Below are positions 45,362 to 56,788 of a stretch of DNA of 64,000 nucleotides, in pieces. Source of the stretch: RI-153 sp041391225 (GTDB lineage Bacteria > Chloroflexota > Anaerolineae > Caldilineales > Caldilineaceae); the NCBI GenBank assembly GCA_041391225.1, contig JAWKOL010000003.1:361724-425723 (forward strand), written 5' to 3'. The notes beneath the pieces are model-generated. The model had not been told where the DNA came from. It ran no database searches and saw only the letters and a list, made by a program, of their open reading frames with translations. Made by a program: the position numbers and the translations under genes. Position 1 is the first letter of the stretch; the number at the start of each line of letters is the position of its first letter.

Positions 45362-46015
45362 ATGGCACTGCTTTCAGAAAAAGATCAAAACTACCTGCGC
45401 GAAACATTCGGCAAGCTGGAAAATGGCGTCAAAATGGTGATGTTCACGCAGGAACATGAATGCGAATACTGCAACGAAACCCGCCAGATCGTCGAAGAGG
45501 TCGCCGGCCTTTCCGACAAGATCTCGACTGAGGTGATCGTCTTCGAGCCGGAAGGCGACGCTGCCAAGCAGTACGGCATCGACAAGATCCCAGCCATCGC
45601 CCTGCTCCAAGACGGCGACGAACCCAAGGACTACGGTATCCGCTTCTACGGCATCCCGTCGGGTTACGAGTTCAGCACCCTGGTGGAAGACATCCAGATG
45701 TTGGGTTCGGGCGATTCGGGGCTGTCGGCCGACACGAAGGCGGCGCTGGCCAAGCTCGAAAAGCCGGTACACATGCAGGTCTTCATCACACCCACCTGCC
45801 CGTACTGCCCCAAAGCCGTCCACGTGGCGCACCAGATGGCGATGGAAAGCCCGTACGTCATTGCCGACATGGTGGAGGCGATTGAGTTCCCGCACCTGTC
45901 CAACAAGTACTCGGTGATGGGCGTACCGCGCACCGTCATCAACGAGGACACCCACGTCGAAGGCGCCATGCCCGAACCGATGATCCTGCAGAAAGTGCTG
46001 ATGTCGGTTAACTAG
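45362..46015 (+). CDS. Protein disulfide oxidoreductase (two thioredoxin folds, glutaredoxin-like)
   Basis: 217 residues with two thioredoxin-like modules, each with a CxxC site: CEYC (34-37) and CPYC (about 146-149, in FITPTCPYCPKAVHVA). This is the PDO arrangement known from thermophiles, which makes and isomerises disulfide bonds or reduces peroxiredoxins in the cytoplasm. The cis-proline loops are visible as IDKIPAIAL and SVMGVPRTVIN. It has no signal peptide. The ATG at 45362 follows TTGGAGGAAAAA. The divergent LysR gene, the operator and the tandem repeats in the leader suggest redox-responsive control, which is inference. Confidence 0.9.
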   Translation: MALLSEKDQNYLRETFGKLENGVKMVMFTQEHECEYCNETRQIVEEVAGLSDKISTEVIVFEPEGDAAKQYGIDKIPAIALLQDGDEPKDYGIRFYGIPSGYEFSTLVEDIQMLGSGDSGLSADTKAALAKLEKPVHMQVFITPTCPYCPKAVHVAHQMAMESPYVIADMVEAIEFPHLSNKYSVMGVPRTVINEDTHVEGAMPEPMILQKVLMSVN

Positions 46016-46100
46016 CCAAACACCTGTTCATCATAGTTCCCTCTCCTACAGTTCTGCGTCGCTGCCCCGTCTCGTGCATGGACGGGGCAGCGGCGCGTCT

Positions 46101-46166
46101 GCGAAAAAGTCCGACTTCTCTCCAGGGGGGAGAAACCTCAGACCATTCAGAAGTCGGGCTTTTCGC
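46101..46166. repeat. Dispersed hairpin repeat, family 2, copy 2
   Basis: Arms GCGAAAAAGTCCGACTTCT (46101-46119) and AGAAGTCGGGCTTTTCGC (46149-46166) pair around CTCCAGGGGGGAG. It matches the unit at 24227-24292 in both arms and in the G-rich loop. The rest of the 46016-46342 gap shows no gene. Confidence 0.75.
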
Positions 46167-46342
46167 TGTGGCGTTATCTTTCACCGACGACTGACGACGG
46201 ATCGGCTACCCCTCTCTGTCATTTGATGGATCTCCCTCACAACAAACATCTGCTGTCCAGAAAACACTCCTGTCATAGAATGGACCTATGAATCCCTTCT
46301 GACACGGAACACGCAGCACGCAACACGCATCGGAGCCGTAGG

Positions 46343-46627
46343 ATGACAACCATGAAACCGGTTTTGCACAAGTTGCCCCCACTTTCGGCTGTCCGGTGGT
46401 GCATCGTCATCTGCTCGGGGATCGGCATCAGCCTGGGCGTGGCATTGGGGATCGCCACCCACAATCTGTTGATTGGCATTGTCCTCGGTCTGGGCATCGG
46501 CGCGGGGACAGGCGTTGCCATCGAAGAGCAACACCGTAACGCGCCCGACGATCTCGATCCAACGTTGTGGGCGTGTACGCCGTTGATCGTCTTCGCCGCC
46601 GTTGTGGCGCTGATTTGGTTTTGGTAG
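46343..46627 (+). CDS. Small hypothetical membrane protein
   Basis: A 94-residue protein with two or three hydrophobic helices: WCIVICSGIGISLGVALGIA (about 19-38), LLIGIVLGLGIGAGTGVAIE (43-62) and TPLIVFAAVVALIWFW at the C-terminus, with an acidic loop EEQHRNAPDDLDPT between. The glycine-zipper pattern GIGISLGVALG/GIGAGTGVA resembles small pore or anchor proteins, but no family is recognised. The ATG at 46343 was chosen from the open frame. It is followed by a dispersed repeat. Confidence 0.55.
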   Translation: MTTMKPVLHKLPPLSAVRWCIVICSGIGISLGVALGIATHNLLIGIVLGLGIGAGTGVAIEEQHRNAPDDLDPTLWACTPLIVFAAVVALIWFW

Positions 46628-46766
46628 GGGATTGGTGATTTGTGATTTGTGATTAGGTCTCGCCGACTGTACCTGAATGCGCGCAGCGAGATTCTCTCCG
46701 AGATCATGGAATGTCCGTTCGGTACCGAAATGACAAGCCCAATCACCAATCACAAATCACCAATCC
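46627..46766. repeat. Dispersed ATTGGTGATT element, family 1, copy 2
   Basis: Arms GGGATTGGTGATTTGTGATT (from 46627) and AATCACAAATCACCAATCCC (to 46766) flank a core of about 95 bases. Read on the minus strand the core begins GGGCTTGTCATTTCGG and contains CATTCCAT, matching the copy at 52427-52565, and ends CGAGACC. So this copy is in the opposite orientation. Confidence 0.78.
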
Positions 46767-46795
46767 CCTCTCTCTCCCACCCAAGGAACACACAA

Positions 46796-47323
46796 ATGCT
46801 CAACACATCCCGCTCCGACATCGATCCCAATCGTCCCACGAGCACATTTAACGCCAGGCCGATCCCGATGGGCGAACCTATCGTTGAACTCATCGGCAGC
46901 TTGATCCTGCTTTCGTTCTTCAACGTGCCAGAAGCGTGGCTGGGCATCATCCGCGCCAACGTCCCCGTGGACGTGGTCATCCCGGTCTTTTCGGCGGAGT
47001 TTGAGAGCTACCTACCCATGATCAACACCTACCTCGGCCTGGCCGTGGTGCTGGCGTCGGTGATGCTCTACTACCGCTATCGCGTGGCCGGCATCCTGAT
47101 CGCCGAGTTGGCGCTGGCCCTCTTCGGCATCCAGATCGCCATCGATCTGCTGCGCGCCGGCCCGCTCATGACCTTCGCCGCAGACATCGCCGCCACCGCG
47201 CAATGGACCGAGATCCTCGACCTGATCAACCTCATGATCAAGATCGGCATCGGCCTCGGCATCTTCGGCGCCGTGGTAGACATCATCACCAAGGTGCGCG
47301 ACCTGATTGTGTCGATGCGGTGA
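46796..47323 (+). CDS. Hypothetical membrane protein with four helices
   Basis: A 175-residue protein. An N-terminal polar part (TSRSDIDPNRPTST) precedes membrane segments near 29-41 (PIVELIGSLILLSFFNV), 75-91 (NTYLGLAVVLASVMLYY), 95-115 (VAGILIAELALALFGIQIAI) and 140-160 (LINLMIKIGIGLGIFGAVVD). No family motif is recognised. The ATG at 46796 was chosen because earlier codons of the frame fall in the dispersed repeat. A terminator-like hairpin lies 55 bases after its stop, before alaS. Confidence 0.55.
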   Translation: MLNTSRSDIDPNRPTSTFNARPIPMGEPIVELIGSLILLSFFNVPEAWLGIIRANVPVDVVIPVFSAEFESYLPMINTYLGLAVVLASVMLYYRYRVAGILIAELALALFGIQIAIDLLRAGPLMTFAADIAATAQWTEILDLINLMIKIGIGLGIFGAVVDIITKVRDLIVSMR

Positions 47324-47378
47324 GAATCCATCATCCGTCGCTTTTTTCATAAAAACCCCACACACCTGCTAAACTATG

Positions 47379-47421
47379 GGATGCATCGGCACACCAGACG
47401 CTGCCGATGCATCCTATTTTT
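47379..47421 (+). terminator. Intrinsic terminator or attenuator before alaS
   Basis: A perfect 13-bp stem, GGATGCATCGGCA (47379-47391) and its complement (47402-47414), is followed by TATTTTTG. It may end the membrane-protein transcript or act as an attenuator in the alaS leader. Confidence 0.75.
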
Positions 47422-47486
47422 GTCTGTCGAAACCGCCGGCCCAGTCCAAAGCAGGACACACAGCGAGACACACAGCGAGACATACG

Positions 47487-50189
<2,703 letters not shown>

Positions 50190-50204
50190 AGAATTTGAAG
50201 TAGA

Positions 50205-50325
50205 GCGGATTGCGGATTGCAGGCTTCATGCACGACGCAGACTCGTCGATTGGAACATCTCTCGGCGAGTCTGCGTTTCACCGTAGCTCACAATCCGCAA
50301 TTCGCAACCCGCAATTCGCAATTCC
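50205..50325. repeat. ATTGCGGATTGC element with an inner 11-bp hairpin
   Basis: Outer arms GCGGATTGCGGATTGC (50205-50220) and the complementary AATCCGCAATTCGC series (about 50292-50325), with an inner perfect stem ACGCAGACTCG (50235-50245) / CGAGTCTGCGT (50266-50276). It lies between alaS and the baseplate-J-like gene. Confidence 0.7.
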
Positions 50326-50338
50326 CTGGAACAACACC

Positions 50339-51961
50339 TTGACCGAACTGCTCCACATCGAACCAGACACCAAACCCGACGCCATTCGTCGCCGATTGGC
50401 CCGCCTTGGCAGTGGACCAGTCGCCGTGGTGCTGCCCAACGGCTGGAGCGAACTGGACAGCTTCGCCCGACTACGGCTGCTGCAACGTCAGGCGCGCCTG
50501 CGCAACCAGGATCTCGCCCTCGTCACCCAGGATCTGGAGACGCGGCGCATCGCCCAGGCGCTGGGCATTCCCGTCTACGGCAACGAGGCCGGCCTCGTTG
50601 GGCGCACCTGGCGCATGAAGCCGCAACTGCCCGACGTGGACCCACGCAATCCCGCGGCGGGGCTACCCGAGCCACCGGCGTGGCGCAACAGCCGGATCAT
50701 CAACGACACCACCGACAAGACAGTCGCCCGCCTGGCCCGGCCCAGCCTTCACCGCAGCCGTCAGCGTCGCATCCGCGCCGAAGAGAAATACCGGCGCCCC
50801 ATGCCCTTCTGGCTGCGCTTCATCGGCTACATCTTTGCCGGGCTGGCCTTTGCCGCCATGCTTGGCGCGTTCGTCTACTTTGTGCTGCCGGCCGCCACTG
50901 TCACCGTGGTGCCAGGACAGCGCCCACTGGAGGCCGCCATCACCCTCACCGCTGATCCTGGCATCGACATTGCTGATTTCGAGATCGGCGTAATCCCGGC
51001 GCGGCTCATGGAGACCTACGTCGAGCGCACGGGGACGATTCCCACCAGTGGCAGCGACCAGGCTGCAACAGATCGCGCCGGCGGCAGCGTCGTTTTCACC
51101 AACCAGACCAATCGCACCATCCGCATCCCGGCAGGTACCGTCGTCTCCACCAGCACCGGCGACCGTGTGGACTTCCGCACGCTCCAAGACGTGGACCTCA
51201 ACGGCCCCACCGGCACCCGTGTCACCGTCAACGTGGAAGCCACCGAGCAGGGGACACGCGGCAACGTGCGCGCCAACACCATCACAACCGTCTCCGGCGC
51301 ACTGCAAGGGCAGGTCCAGGTGACCAACCCCGCCGCCACCGGCGGCGGTGCGTCGAACCTGGTGCGCATCGTCACCCAGGCCGACCGCGACGCGCTTTAC
51401 GATCAGGTTTACGCCGAGATCGAGGCGCAGGCATACACCGAGATCCAGCGCGAACTGCGCGAAGGCGAGTGGACGCCCGCAGAATCGGTGCAAACCTTCG
51501 TCATCGACAGCTTCTACGATCACTTCAACGACGAGCCTGCCGATAACCTCACCTTGTCCTTGCGCGTACTGGTGCAGGCCGTGGCCGTGGATCAGGCTGA
51601 AGCGCGCGACGCCGCCTTCGCCGCGCTGGAAGACGCCGTCCCCGATCGTGGGAAGCTCGTGGCCGACTCGATCCAATACTTCGCCGCGCCCGATGCCACC
51701 GTCACCAACCGAACGGTGGAATTTAGCGTCGTCGCCCGCGGCAACTACGTGATCCCCATCGACGCGCGCGAAGTGCGCGACGCCATCGCCGGCCTCAGCG
51801 CGGAGGAAGCAAACACCCTCCTCCAGCGCGATTGGCTGTTGGCTGGGCCACCCGAGTTCTATCTAGATCCCGACTGGTTCGGCACCTTGCCGCTCATTAG
51901 TAGCCGCATCCAAGTACGCGTAGACCTGACCAACGCCGTCGGTGAGCAGACCGCGCCATGA
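50339..51961 (+). CDS. Baseplate J-like membrane protein
   Basis: About 540 residues. The N-terminal 175 residues are cytoplasmic-looking (FARLRLLQRQARLRNQDLAL), followed by a strongly basic stretch (RSRQRRIRAEEKYRRP) and a membrane helix near 160-185 (IFAGLAFAAMLGAFVYFVLP). The extracellular part has baseplate-J-like beta modules: GGSVVFTNQTNRTIRIPAGT and a DLNGPTGTRVTVNVEATEQG repeat. Chloroflexota genomes often carry such a protein next to ruvX and mltG. The start is likely the TTG at 50339; the frame is open further upstream but runs through a hairpin repeat. Function is unknown; a surface or secretion-related scaffold is possible. Confidence 0.65.
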   Translation: MTELLHIEPDTKPDAIRRRLARLGSGPVAVVLPNGWSELDSFARLRLLQRQARLRNQDLALVTQDLETRRIAQALGIPVYGNEAGLVGRTWRMKPQLPDVDPRNPAAGLPEPPAWRNSRIINDTTDKTVARLARPSLHRSRQRRIRAEEKYRRPMPFWLRFIGYIFAGLAFAAMLGAFVYFVLPAATVTVVPGQRPLEAAITLTADPGIDIADFEIGVIPARLMETYVERTGTIPTSGSDQAATDRAGGSVVFTNQTNRTIRIPAGTVVSTSTGDRVDFRTLQDVDLNGPTGTRVTVNVEATEQGTRGNVRANTITTVSGALQGQVQVTNPAATGGGASNLVRIVTQADRDALYDQVYAEIEAQAYTEIQRELREGEWTPAESVQTFVIDSFYDHFNDEPADNLTLSLRVLVQAVAVDQAEARDAAFAALEDAVPDRGKLVADSIQYFAAPDATVTNRTVEFSVVARGNYVIPIDAREVRDAIAGLSAEEANTLLQRDWLLAGPPEFYLDPDWFGTLPLISSRIQVRVDLTNAVGEQTAP

Positions 51962-52422
51962 CGTCGCCCGCCAAGATCCTGGCCTTCGACGTAGGCGACG
52001 CCCGCATCGGCGTGGCGTCCTGCGATCCGCTGGGGCTGTCGGTGCAGCCGCTCACCGTGATCCACCGCCGCAGCCGCCGCCAGGATTTCGACGTCATCGG
52101 CGCGCTGATTCGCCAGGAAGCGCCCGATCTACTGCTTTGCGGCCTGCCCTTGAACATGGACGGCAGCGAGGGGCAGCAGGCCGAAACCACCCGCCGCTGG
52201 GCGCGACGGCTGGCGCAGGCGCTCAAACACATCCTGGGCAGTGCGCCCCCCATCATCTTTTGGGACGAACGCCTGACCAGCTACGCCGCCGACGAGATCC
52301 TGGAAGGCCAGAACGGCCGCAAATCCAAAATCGGCCAGGACGCCGTCGCCGCCGCCGTAATTCTACAGAGCTATATCGACGCACAGCGCCGCGGCGCCAC
52401 CGAAGACTATGGTCGCATCTGA
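51958..52422 (+). CDS. ruvX: Putative pre-16S rRNA nuclease / Holliday-junction resolvase (RuvX/YqgF)
   Basis: 154 residues of the RNase H fold. ILAFDVGDARIGVASCDPLG holds the first Asp of the DxGxxRIG motif, CGLPLNMDGSEGQQAE the GLPL loop, and FWDERLTSYAADEIL the second acidic motif (DERLTS), followed by DAVAAAVILQSYID with the last Asp. Family members trim 16S rRNA precursors or resolve four-way junctions. The ATG at 51958 overlaps the stop of the upstream gene (ATGA), so translation is coupled, and mltG follows behind a dispersed repeat, a common arrangement. Confidence 0.92.
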   Translation: MTSPAKILAFDVGDARIGVASCDPLGLSVQPLTVIHRRSRRQDFDVIGALIRQEAPDLLLCGLPLNMDGSEGQQAETTRRWARRLAQALKHILGSAPPIIFWDERLTSYAADEILEGQNGRKSKIGQDAVAAAVILQSYIDAQRRGATEDYGRI

Positions 52423-52426
52423 GGAG

Positions 52427-52565
52427 GTGATTGGTGACTTGTGATTGGTGATTAGGCTTGTCCATTGGGCAGCGAATGAGCATTCCATCGTCCTGTCCGG
52501 CACGTTGATATGTACATTCATTGCCGCATATCGAGACCCAATCACCAATCACCAATCACCAATCA
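52427..52565. repeat. Dispersed ATTGGTGATT element, family 1, copy 3
   Basis: Left arm GATTGGTGACTTGTGATTGG and right arm with four CAATCACC units flank a core beginning TTAGGCTTGTCCATTGGGCA and holding CATTCCATCGTCC. Core and arms match the copies at 39.5 and 46.6 kb. It sits between ruvX and mltG. Confidence 0.8.
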
Positions 52566-52592
52566 CCCTTATCCAAGATTATCTTTACAACC

Positions 52593-53876
52593 ATGAACCG
52601 AACCCATCCACTGCGCCGCCTGTCGCCGCGGCGACCACAACCGAAACAGACACGCTCTTTTTTCAGCGTGCAGTCGATCCTGCTCAATCTCGTGCGCCTT
52701 GGCTTTCTGACGCTGGTGCTGGGCGTGCTTTGGGCCATCTGGTCGGTGACCAATGCCCACCTCACCGAGCAATTTCTGGCTGTGGAGCGCCAGAACACCG
52801 CGCTCATCGATCCCAACGCCGGCGAAAACGCCCTCACGCCCGAAAACATCGAACGCCAGATCCTGGCCTACAACCTGCGCGTGCGCGAAGACGAACTCAG
52901 CCGCCCCGTGGGCGACGACCCGCGGCCGCGCCCCTTCCAGGTGATCCCCGGCGACGCCGCCCGCTTCATCGCCGCCCGCCTCGAAAGCCAGGGGCTGATC
53001 AGCGACGCCAGCCTCTTCAACCTCTACCTGCGCGTCACCGGGCTGGACAGGCGCATCGAGGCCGGTAACTTCATGCTGTCCGAAACCATGACCATCCCTG
53101 AGATCGCCGAAGCGCTGCAAGAAGCCCGCTTCGAGGAGATCCTCGTCACCATTCCCGAAGGCTTCCGCGCCGAAGAAGTGGCCGAACGCCTCGCCGAAAA
53201 CTACGTCATCGACGCCGAGCGCTTCCTCACCGCCGTGCGTCAACCGCGCAGCCTCACCATCTTCGACGACTACGACTTCCTGCAAAACCTGCCGCCCGAC
53301 GCGTCGATTGAAGGCTTCCTCTTCCCCGACACCTACCGCTTCCCGGTCAACGCCACTACGCCCGACCTGGTGTTGGCGTCGTTCCTCAACAACTTCGAGA
53401 ACCGTGTCGGCACCGATGGTCTCGTCGGCGGCGGCAGCGGCCTCAGCGGACGCGATCTGCTCAACCTGGCCGCCATCGTCGAGCGCGAAGCCGTGCAGGC
53501 CGACGAACGACCGCTCATCGCCTCCGTTTACATCAACCGCCTGAGTAATCGCTGCGCCGATTCGGGCAACTACCTGCAAGCCGACCCCACCGTGCAGTAC
53601 GCCCGCGGCACCGTAGGCAACTGGTGGTGGAAGCCGCAGACCATCGAAGAGTACAGCCAGGTGATCAGCCCGTACAACACCTACCTCAACCCTGGCCTGC
53701 CGCCCGGCCCGATTGCCAGCCCCGGCCTCAGCGCCATCGAAGCCACCCGCAACCCGGCGAGCACCAACTACTGCTTCTTCGTGGCCACCGGCGACGACGG
53801 CCGCCACGTCTTCGCCGCAGACGCTGGCCGAGCACCTGCAAAACCTGCAAATTTATGGGTACAATCCATAAGATAG
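52593..53876 (+). CDS. mltG: Endolytic murein transglycosylase MltG (YceG)
   Basis: Cuts nascent peptidoglycan strands at the cell membrane. About 427 residues: basic cytoplasmic tail, one membrane helix near 28-48 (LNLVRLGFLTLVLGVLWAIW), a LysM-like region VIPGDAARFIAARLESQGLI, and the catalytic domain with EGFLFPDTYRFP, the catalytic Glu in LAAIVEREAV, and the NTYLNPGLPPGPIASPGLSA motif. Near 53813 one extra G shifts the last 20 codons; the other frame gives the expected TLAEHLQNLQIYGYNP ending with a stop at 53869-53871. The main protein is unaffected by this. Confidence 0.93.
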   Translation: MNRTHPLRRLSPRRPQPKQTRSFFSVQSILLNLVRLGFLTLVLGVLWAIWSVTNAHLTEQFLAVERQNTALIDPNAGENALTPENIERQILAYNLRVREDELSRPVGDDPRPRPFQVIPGDAARFIAARLESQGLISDASLFNLYLRVTGLDRRIEAGNFMLSETMTIPEIAEALQEARFEEILVTIPEGFRAEEVAERLAENYVIDAERFLTAVRQPRSLTIFDDYDFLQNLPPDASIEGFLFPDTYRFPVNATTPDLVLASFLNNFENRVGTDGLVGGGSGLSGRDLLNLAAIVEREAVQADERPLIASVYINRLSNRCADSGNYLQADPTVQYARGTVGNWWWKPQTIEEYSQVISPYNTYLNPGLPPGPIASPGLSAIEATRNPASTNYCFFVATGDDGRHVFAADAGRAPAKPANLWVQSIR

Positions 53877-54857
53877 GATTGCGAATTGCGGATTGCGTGT
53901 CTGGAAGACGTAGCCTCCGGACACGCAATCCGCAATTCGCAATCCTCAACACGGCAACGCTCATCATCGCCGCCATCCTCCTCCTATCCTGCACCCCCAC
54001 CCGCCCGGTGGCAAGATCGCCCTCATCGCGCCCTTCGAGGGGCTGTATCGGCAGACCGGCTACACCGCGCTGGACGCCATGCGCGCCGCCATTGCCGAGA
54101 GCGACACGTCGGGCGTGGAAGTGATGCCGCTGGCGCTGGACGGCGGCGGTTCTGCCGAGCAGGTGCGGCGGGCGACGCAGAAGGCGCTGCGCGATCCGTC
54201 GGTTGCGGCGCTGGTGGAGCCATTTGATCCGTCTGCGGCGAGCGCTGTGGACGACGTCCTCGCTGCCGATGGGCGGCCCTGGTACGCCACACACACAGAT
54301 CCTCGCCGACACCATCACTGCAATCGCCGACCACATCGATCCATCGCAAAACCTGCTCCTTGCCGGCGACGACGATCTGCTTGCGCTGGTGAATGCGCAG
54401 ACATTGGCGGCCCGCCTGGATCGCCCGCTCCGCGTCGACATCGCCCCCGCCGCAGCATCCAATCAGGACACGGTGATCTGGCTGGGCGACGCATCCACTG
54501 CGGCGGACTACCTGGTGGCAATGCGAGTCCACGCGCCGGATGCGCCCTTCTGGCTCGCATTCAACGGTGACACGCCGATCTTCGCCCAACGCGTCCTGCG
54601 CACACCAGGGCCAGACGGCGAAGTTGTTCTCCTTGGCCCTGTCTACTGGACAGTATGGCTCGAAGACGGCTACGCATCCTGGGCGGAGACGCACGCCCAA
54701 CACGCCCACCGCCTACGTCACCTACCGCGCCACCCAACACGCCATCGCCCAAATCACCGGCGCAGACATCGTCACCCAAACCCAGCACCTGCACATCTTC
54801 CAACTCAACCCGACGGCAGCAGCACCTGTCAGAAAAACAGATCCCAATGTAGCCTAA
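53855..54857 (+). pseudogene. Substrate-binding-protein-like lipoprotein gene, three frameshifts
   Basis: A lipoprotein signal, TLIIAAILLLSC (lipobox LLSC), is followed in a second frame by KIALIAPFEGLYRQTGYTAL and MRAAIAESDTSGVEVMPLAL, resembling periplasmic binding proteins of the branched-chain amino acid type. Frames change near 54010, 54290 and 54690; the later parts read ADTITAIADHIDPSQNLLLA and TAYVTYRATQHAIAQITGAD and end at 54857. Joined, it has about 300 residues. The signal's upstream codons pass through a hairpin repeat, so the real start is unclear and no good ATG is present near it. It follows mltG closely. Confidence 0.6.
53875..53946. repeat. 31-bp inverted repeat with one mismatch after mltG
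   Basis: Arms 53875-53905 and 53916-53946 (core GCGAATTGCGGATTGCGTGT) pair with a single mismatch (T opposite the complement of C) and a 10-base loop. It is partly inside the apparent coding region of the next gene. Confidence 0.85.
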
Positions 54858-54915
54858 TCATCTCTACCGGTACACGCACCACGCACTACGCACCACGAAA
54901 GATCAACGCCAACCC

Positions 54916-55563
54916 GTGAAGACACAACCTCCGTCCCCCACCCTCGATCACGAAACCCGCCTCTGGCGGCAAGGTTTCGCCGCCGTCGCCGGCATCGACG
55001 AAGCCGGGCGCGGTGCGTTGGCCGGCCCTGTGACGGCGGGCGCTGTGATCGTGCCGCCGGGCAGTGACCAAACCGGCGTCTGGTCGCTGGTCAAAGACAG
55101 CAAACTCCTCACACCCGAACGGCGCGCAGAACTCGCCGTGCAAATCTGCGAGCAAGCGTTGTCCTGGGGCGTGGGTAGCGCATCGGCGCAGGAGATCGAC
55201 GAGATCGGCATCGCCCCGGCCACCCGGCTGGCCATGCAGCGCGCCATCGCCGTCCTCTCCCCCGCGCCCGACTACCTCCTCATCGACTGGGTGCGCCTGG
55301 CGCAAGTCAACATCCGCCAGGAAAGCTTCACCAAAGGCGATCAGCGCATCGTCTCCATCGCCGCCGCGTCGATTTTGGCAAAAACCACACGTGACGCAGA
55401 ACTCATCGCACTGCATGAACATCATCCCGCCTACGGATTCGCCGATCACAAAGGCTACGGCGCACCTGTGCATCTGGCGGCGCTGGCGGCGCACGGTCCT
55501 TGCGCGGAACATCGCCACACCTTCGCGCCCATTCGCACCCAACAAACTCTGTTCGACCGCTAA
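54916..55563 (+). CDS. rnhB: Ribonuclease HII
   Basis: Removes ribonucleotides and RNA primers from DNA-RNA hybrids. 215 residues. The motif AGIDEAGRGALAGPV has the first Asp and Glu; LVKDSKLLTPERR follows, then DYLLIDWVRLAQ with the third acid and SIAAASILAKTTRDAEL. The terminal HKGYGAPVHLAALAAHGP is typical of family members. The GTG at 54916 is the likely start. It stands alone between the broken lipoprotein gene and the DMT transporter. Confidence 0.94.
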   Translation: MKTQPPSPTLDHETRLWRQGFAAVAGIDEAGRGALAGPVTAGAVIVPPGSDQTGVWSLVKDSKLLTPERRAELAVQICEQALSWGVGSASAQEIDEIGIAPATRLAMQRAIAVLSPAPDYLLIDWVRLAQVNIRQESFTKGDQRIVSIAAASILAKTTRDAELIALHEHHPAYGFADHKGYGAPVHLAALAAHGPCAEHRHTFAPIRTQQTLFDR

Positions 55564-55598
55564 ACATCATCCCATCATCCCACCCACCAGGACACACC

Positions 55599-56519
55599 AT
55601 GCTGCGCAACCCTACCCGCCCTGATTGGCAAATCGGCTTCGGCCTTTCGCTCTTCACCGCCCTGCTCTTTGCCTTGCTGCCGATTGCGCTCAAGGGCCTG
55701 CTCGGCGGCATGGATCCGATTACGATCACCTGGTATCGCTTCTTCTTTGCCACGCTTTTCCTGTTGGGTGTCATTGCCGGCCGACGTGGGTTTCCGTCGT
55801 GGCAAACAATGCGCCAGGCAGGCTTGGGGTTGCTGCTGCTGGCCAGTGTTTCGCTATGCGGTAACTACCTGCTCTACCTGCTGGCGCTGGATCACCTGAC
55901 GCCGGGCAGCGCGCAGGTGCTGATCCAGATTGCACCGGTGTTGTTACTGGTGGGCAGCCTTGTCTTCTACCATGAGCGTTTCAGTCCTCTACAGTGGGGC
56001 GGACTGGGGCTGGTGATGGTGGGGATGGGTCTCTTTTTCCACAACCGGCTCAACGACATTTTCGGCAACTTCGGCGACTACAGCCTGGGTGTGTTGATCA
56101 TGTTAGGCGCGGCGGTAGTCTGGGCGATCTACGGGCTGGCGCAGAAGAAGTTGCTGGGGACCCTCTCTGCCCAGACCATCATCGTTTGCATCTACGGCAC
56201 CGGGGCCGTCCTCTTTTTGCCGCTGGCTAAACCGGCTCAGATCAGCCTGCTCACCGGCGCGCAGTGGATCTTCCTCTTCTTCAGTGTGGCGGCGACCTCT
56301 GTCTCCTACGTCGCGTTTGCCGAAGCCATGAAACGCTGGCAGTCGTCTCGGGTCAGCGCCGTCCTCGCGGTGGTGCCGATCCTCACCATCACCTTCGTCA
56401 CCATCGGCGCGGTCCTCGCGCCTGCCCTCATCCAACCCGAATCGTTGACAGGCCTCAGTCTTGGCGGCGCTGTCCTCGTGGTGATGGGATCGGTTGTCAG
56501 CTCACTCGCCCAAGATTGA
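55599..56519 (+). CDS. EamA-family (DMT superfamily) transporter
   Basis: 306 residues, ten predicted helices arranged as two EamA repeats: the first from about 10-145 (IGFGLSLFTALLFALLPIAL, ITWYRFFFATLFLLGVIAG and LGLLLLASVSLCGNYLLYLL), the second from about 160-300 (LGVLIMLGAAVVWAIYGLAQ, SVAATSVSYVAFAEAMKRW, VVPILTITFVTIGAVLAPAL). Substrates of this family are amino acids, nucleotides or small metabolites; none can be named here. The ATG at 55599 follows a CCACCAGGACAC stretch with a weak site. The GC-rich gap after it (56520-56788) contains imperfect GACGGAGG/CCTCCGTC repeats that may terminate transcription. Confidence 0.85.
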   Translation: MLRNPTRPDWQIGFGLSLFTALLFALLPIALKGLLGGMDPITITWYRFFFATLFLLGVIAGRRGFPSWQTMRQAGLGLLLLASVSLCGNYLLYLLALDHLTPGSAQVLIQIAPVLLLVGSLVFYHERFSPLQWGGLGLVMVGMGLFFHNRLNDIFGNFGDYSLGVLIMLGAAVVWAIYGLAQKKLLGTLSAQTIIVCIYGTGAVLFLPLAKPAQISLLTGAQWIFLFFSVAATSVSYVAFAEAMKRWQSSRVSAVLAVVPILTITFVTIGAVLAPALIQPESLTGLSLGGAVLVVMGSVVSSLAQD

Positions 56520-56788
56520 CGGAAAAGACGGAGGCCAAAGGGCGGAAGACGAACGCTGAGCACGATCTCAAAGTCAAATTTCCGTCCTCCGTCTCCCCTG
56601 TCGCCCCTCTTTTGGTCATCCTCCCCTACTGGCTAGGATATCGCCGCCCAACTGACCGATGGGAACCCCATCATCTGACAGTGTTCAGGTAGTAGATCGC
56701 GCGCTAGAGTATATGGGCAGCTTACGCAAACTAAAGCCTGCCCCTCAGGCGATACCCCGGCTGAATCCCAACCAGCGAGGAAACTATC

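Noticed and set aside
47424..47486. Possible T-box riboswitch before alaS
   Set aside because: The leader holds one hairpin with a weak T-run and ACACAGCGAG repeats, but I could not find the T-box sequence or a specifier loop.
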